NCBI GenBank assembly: GCA_023053545.1
Contig: JAKZAN010000005.1
Location: forward strand, 3,906,001-3,970,000
Reading direction: 5' to 3'
Length of the DNA stretch: 64,000 nt
Source: Lepidurus packardi
Lineage: Eukaryota; Arthropoda; Branchiopoda; Notostraca; Triopsidae
A program made the translations under genes and the position numbers. Below are positions 62,860 through 64,000 of the stretch, piece by piece (the stretch's first letter is position 1; each line of letters opens with the position of its first letter). A model generated the notes under the pieces. The model was not told the DNA's origin. It worked only from the letters and a program-made list of their open reading frames with translations, and searched no databases.

Positions 62860-64000
62860 GGGAAACAGGCTACTCATTTTGGAAAAGGTTACCCTTATTC
62901 GGTATGCGTTACTCATAATAGGGGGTGCCCACTCACTTTGGGCTACAGCTCCTGTTTTGAGTGCTGGTTCCCCGTAGTTGTGAAGGAGAATCTCATCTTT
63001 GGGGAGAGGTACCCATCTTGAGTAGTAACTAGTAATTTTAGCATGTCGTTATATAGCTGTTTTAGGTACCCTTTTTAAAAGTGCAGTGTCTAATAGTCAA
63101 CACTTCTAGAAATCACCGTTCACAGCTGTCTGCCAGGATTGGTATTCGATGAGTCGTACCAAATGTGTAAATTGCCAGGTTAGACTTGATCTCAATTCTC
63201 TTTTCAATGCCTATTTTCTATCTTATAATGTTTTTTTTTATAGTGGAAGCACAACCTTGCAATAGAGCAGACGAAGACGGGAAAATTAGCTTTCGGCAAA
63301 ATTTCGGTCTTTTAGGAGGCTGAAAACAAAGTAGCACAAAGTAAGCAAATAGGAAAGCAAACCAGTAGTGCAGATTGTTTGCTTCTGGGATGAATTGTTT
63401 CGGGTTCTGGATCCATGTACACAGCATGGTTCCCACACTCAAGCTACTTATAACACAACAGTTCAAAACGTAAACGTTCAGATTATACCGACTAATACTT
63501 ATTCCAAAGTATTTTATAATTAAATGAGATTTTAACTTGGAATCCGGAAGCCATAGCACCTAATATAATTACTAACACAAAAATATCCTCTCGGAAATTT
63601 ATATAATCCTACTAAAGTTTAGCTTTATGAAACTATACTATCCAGGAGTCGGTACCTTCCATCAGCGTTGTCCGTCAAAGAATTCCCTATTTTTTAGTGC
63701 TTCAGACGTATTACTTATTAACACACGACGTTTTATCTCGACCAAGTTATTTTGAGTTTGTTTCTTACAAGAAGGTTTTTAGGACGAATACGTATTTAAA
63801 CAATGGTGAACTTTTCTGCTAAGATTAGTTTGAACTTCCGTTTCCATATTCATATTTGGCTGGCCAGATAGGTCACAATGATTTCATATTCGTATTTCAG
63901 TTCCTGGAACTTAAATAATAAAGGATGTGTAACTTCTTAGGAAGATCAACTTTTTCACTTCGTTGCAATTCTTGGAAGTGTAGGTTTATGTTTTTGTGCT
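62860..64000. other. Right-end stretch, mostly unassigned
   Basis: A/T-rich. Apart from one hydrophobic open frame on the minus strand (listed separately), nothing is recognisable. Confidence 0.4.
63218..63570 (-). CDS. Possible exon of a membrane protein
   Basis: An acceptor-like TTATATTAG on the minus strand precedes an open frame of about 115 codons ending in a stop. It contains two hydrophobic segments, VYVLNCCVISSLSVGTMLC and WFAFLFAYFVLLCF, separated by a polar loop. This would fit a multi-pass membrane protein exon, but A/T-rich DNA often yields such frames by chance. No neighbouring exon is visible before the window edge. Confidence 0.25.

Overview
The window is nuclear DNA of an animal. 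It has spliced protein-coding genes with GT-AG introns (many only 55-100 bases, some 1.7-3.9 kb), metazoan-specific gene families and decayed transposable elements. A secreted protein with a peritrophin-type chitin-binding domain and a LEV-9-like WAP/sushi scaffold point to an ecdysozoan, most likely an arthropod. MCM9 is present, which as far as I recall argues against flies and nematodes. The species cannot be fixed from the sequence alone. Exon boundaries below were worked out by hand from splice sites, reading phase and family conservation.

Layout. Position 1 to about 9.2 kb (minus strand) holds the 3' three-quarters or more of a LEV-9-like extracellular scaffold: one WAP-like domain followed by at least twelve sushi domains, cut by the left window edge. 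14.2-19.4 kb (plus) is a complete FUBP-family KH-domain gene, two of whose introns carry H/ACA snoRNAs. 24.6-27.9 kb (plus) is a coiled-coil protein of unknown function. 33.0-35.3 kb (plus) is a Ser-rich tail-anchored membrane protein. 36.0-39.6 kb (plus) is MCM9, lying tail-to-tail with an ENL/AF9 YEATS gene at 40.1-42.6 kb (minus). 44.4-47.2 kb (plus) is a conserved but unnamed probable nuclear protein. 51.4-56.6 kb (plus) is a large secreted chitin-binding protein made of Thr/Val-rich macro-repeats.

The last 5 kb is a graveyard of mobile DNA: a direct-repeat family present twice, one copy split by a 1.2 kb insertion, and a frameshifted LINE reverse-transcriptase fragment between the copies. 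A separate 0.8 kb MITE-like element with long terminal inverted repeats lies at 48.3-49.1 kb. The rest (9.2-14.2, 19.5-24.5, 28-33, 42.6-44.4, 49-51 and 56.7-59.4 kb) is non-coding as far as I can read it, apart from a few weak orphan exon candidates.

The genes do not form a pathway. FUBP (RNA/DNA-binding), ENL/AF9 (transcription elongation) and MCM9 (DNA repair) are housekeeping nuclear factors. The WAP/sushi protein and the chitin-binding protein are extracellular. The most novel material is the repeat architecture of the chitin-binding protein and the pair of intronic snoRNAs that share one guide pocket but differ in the other.
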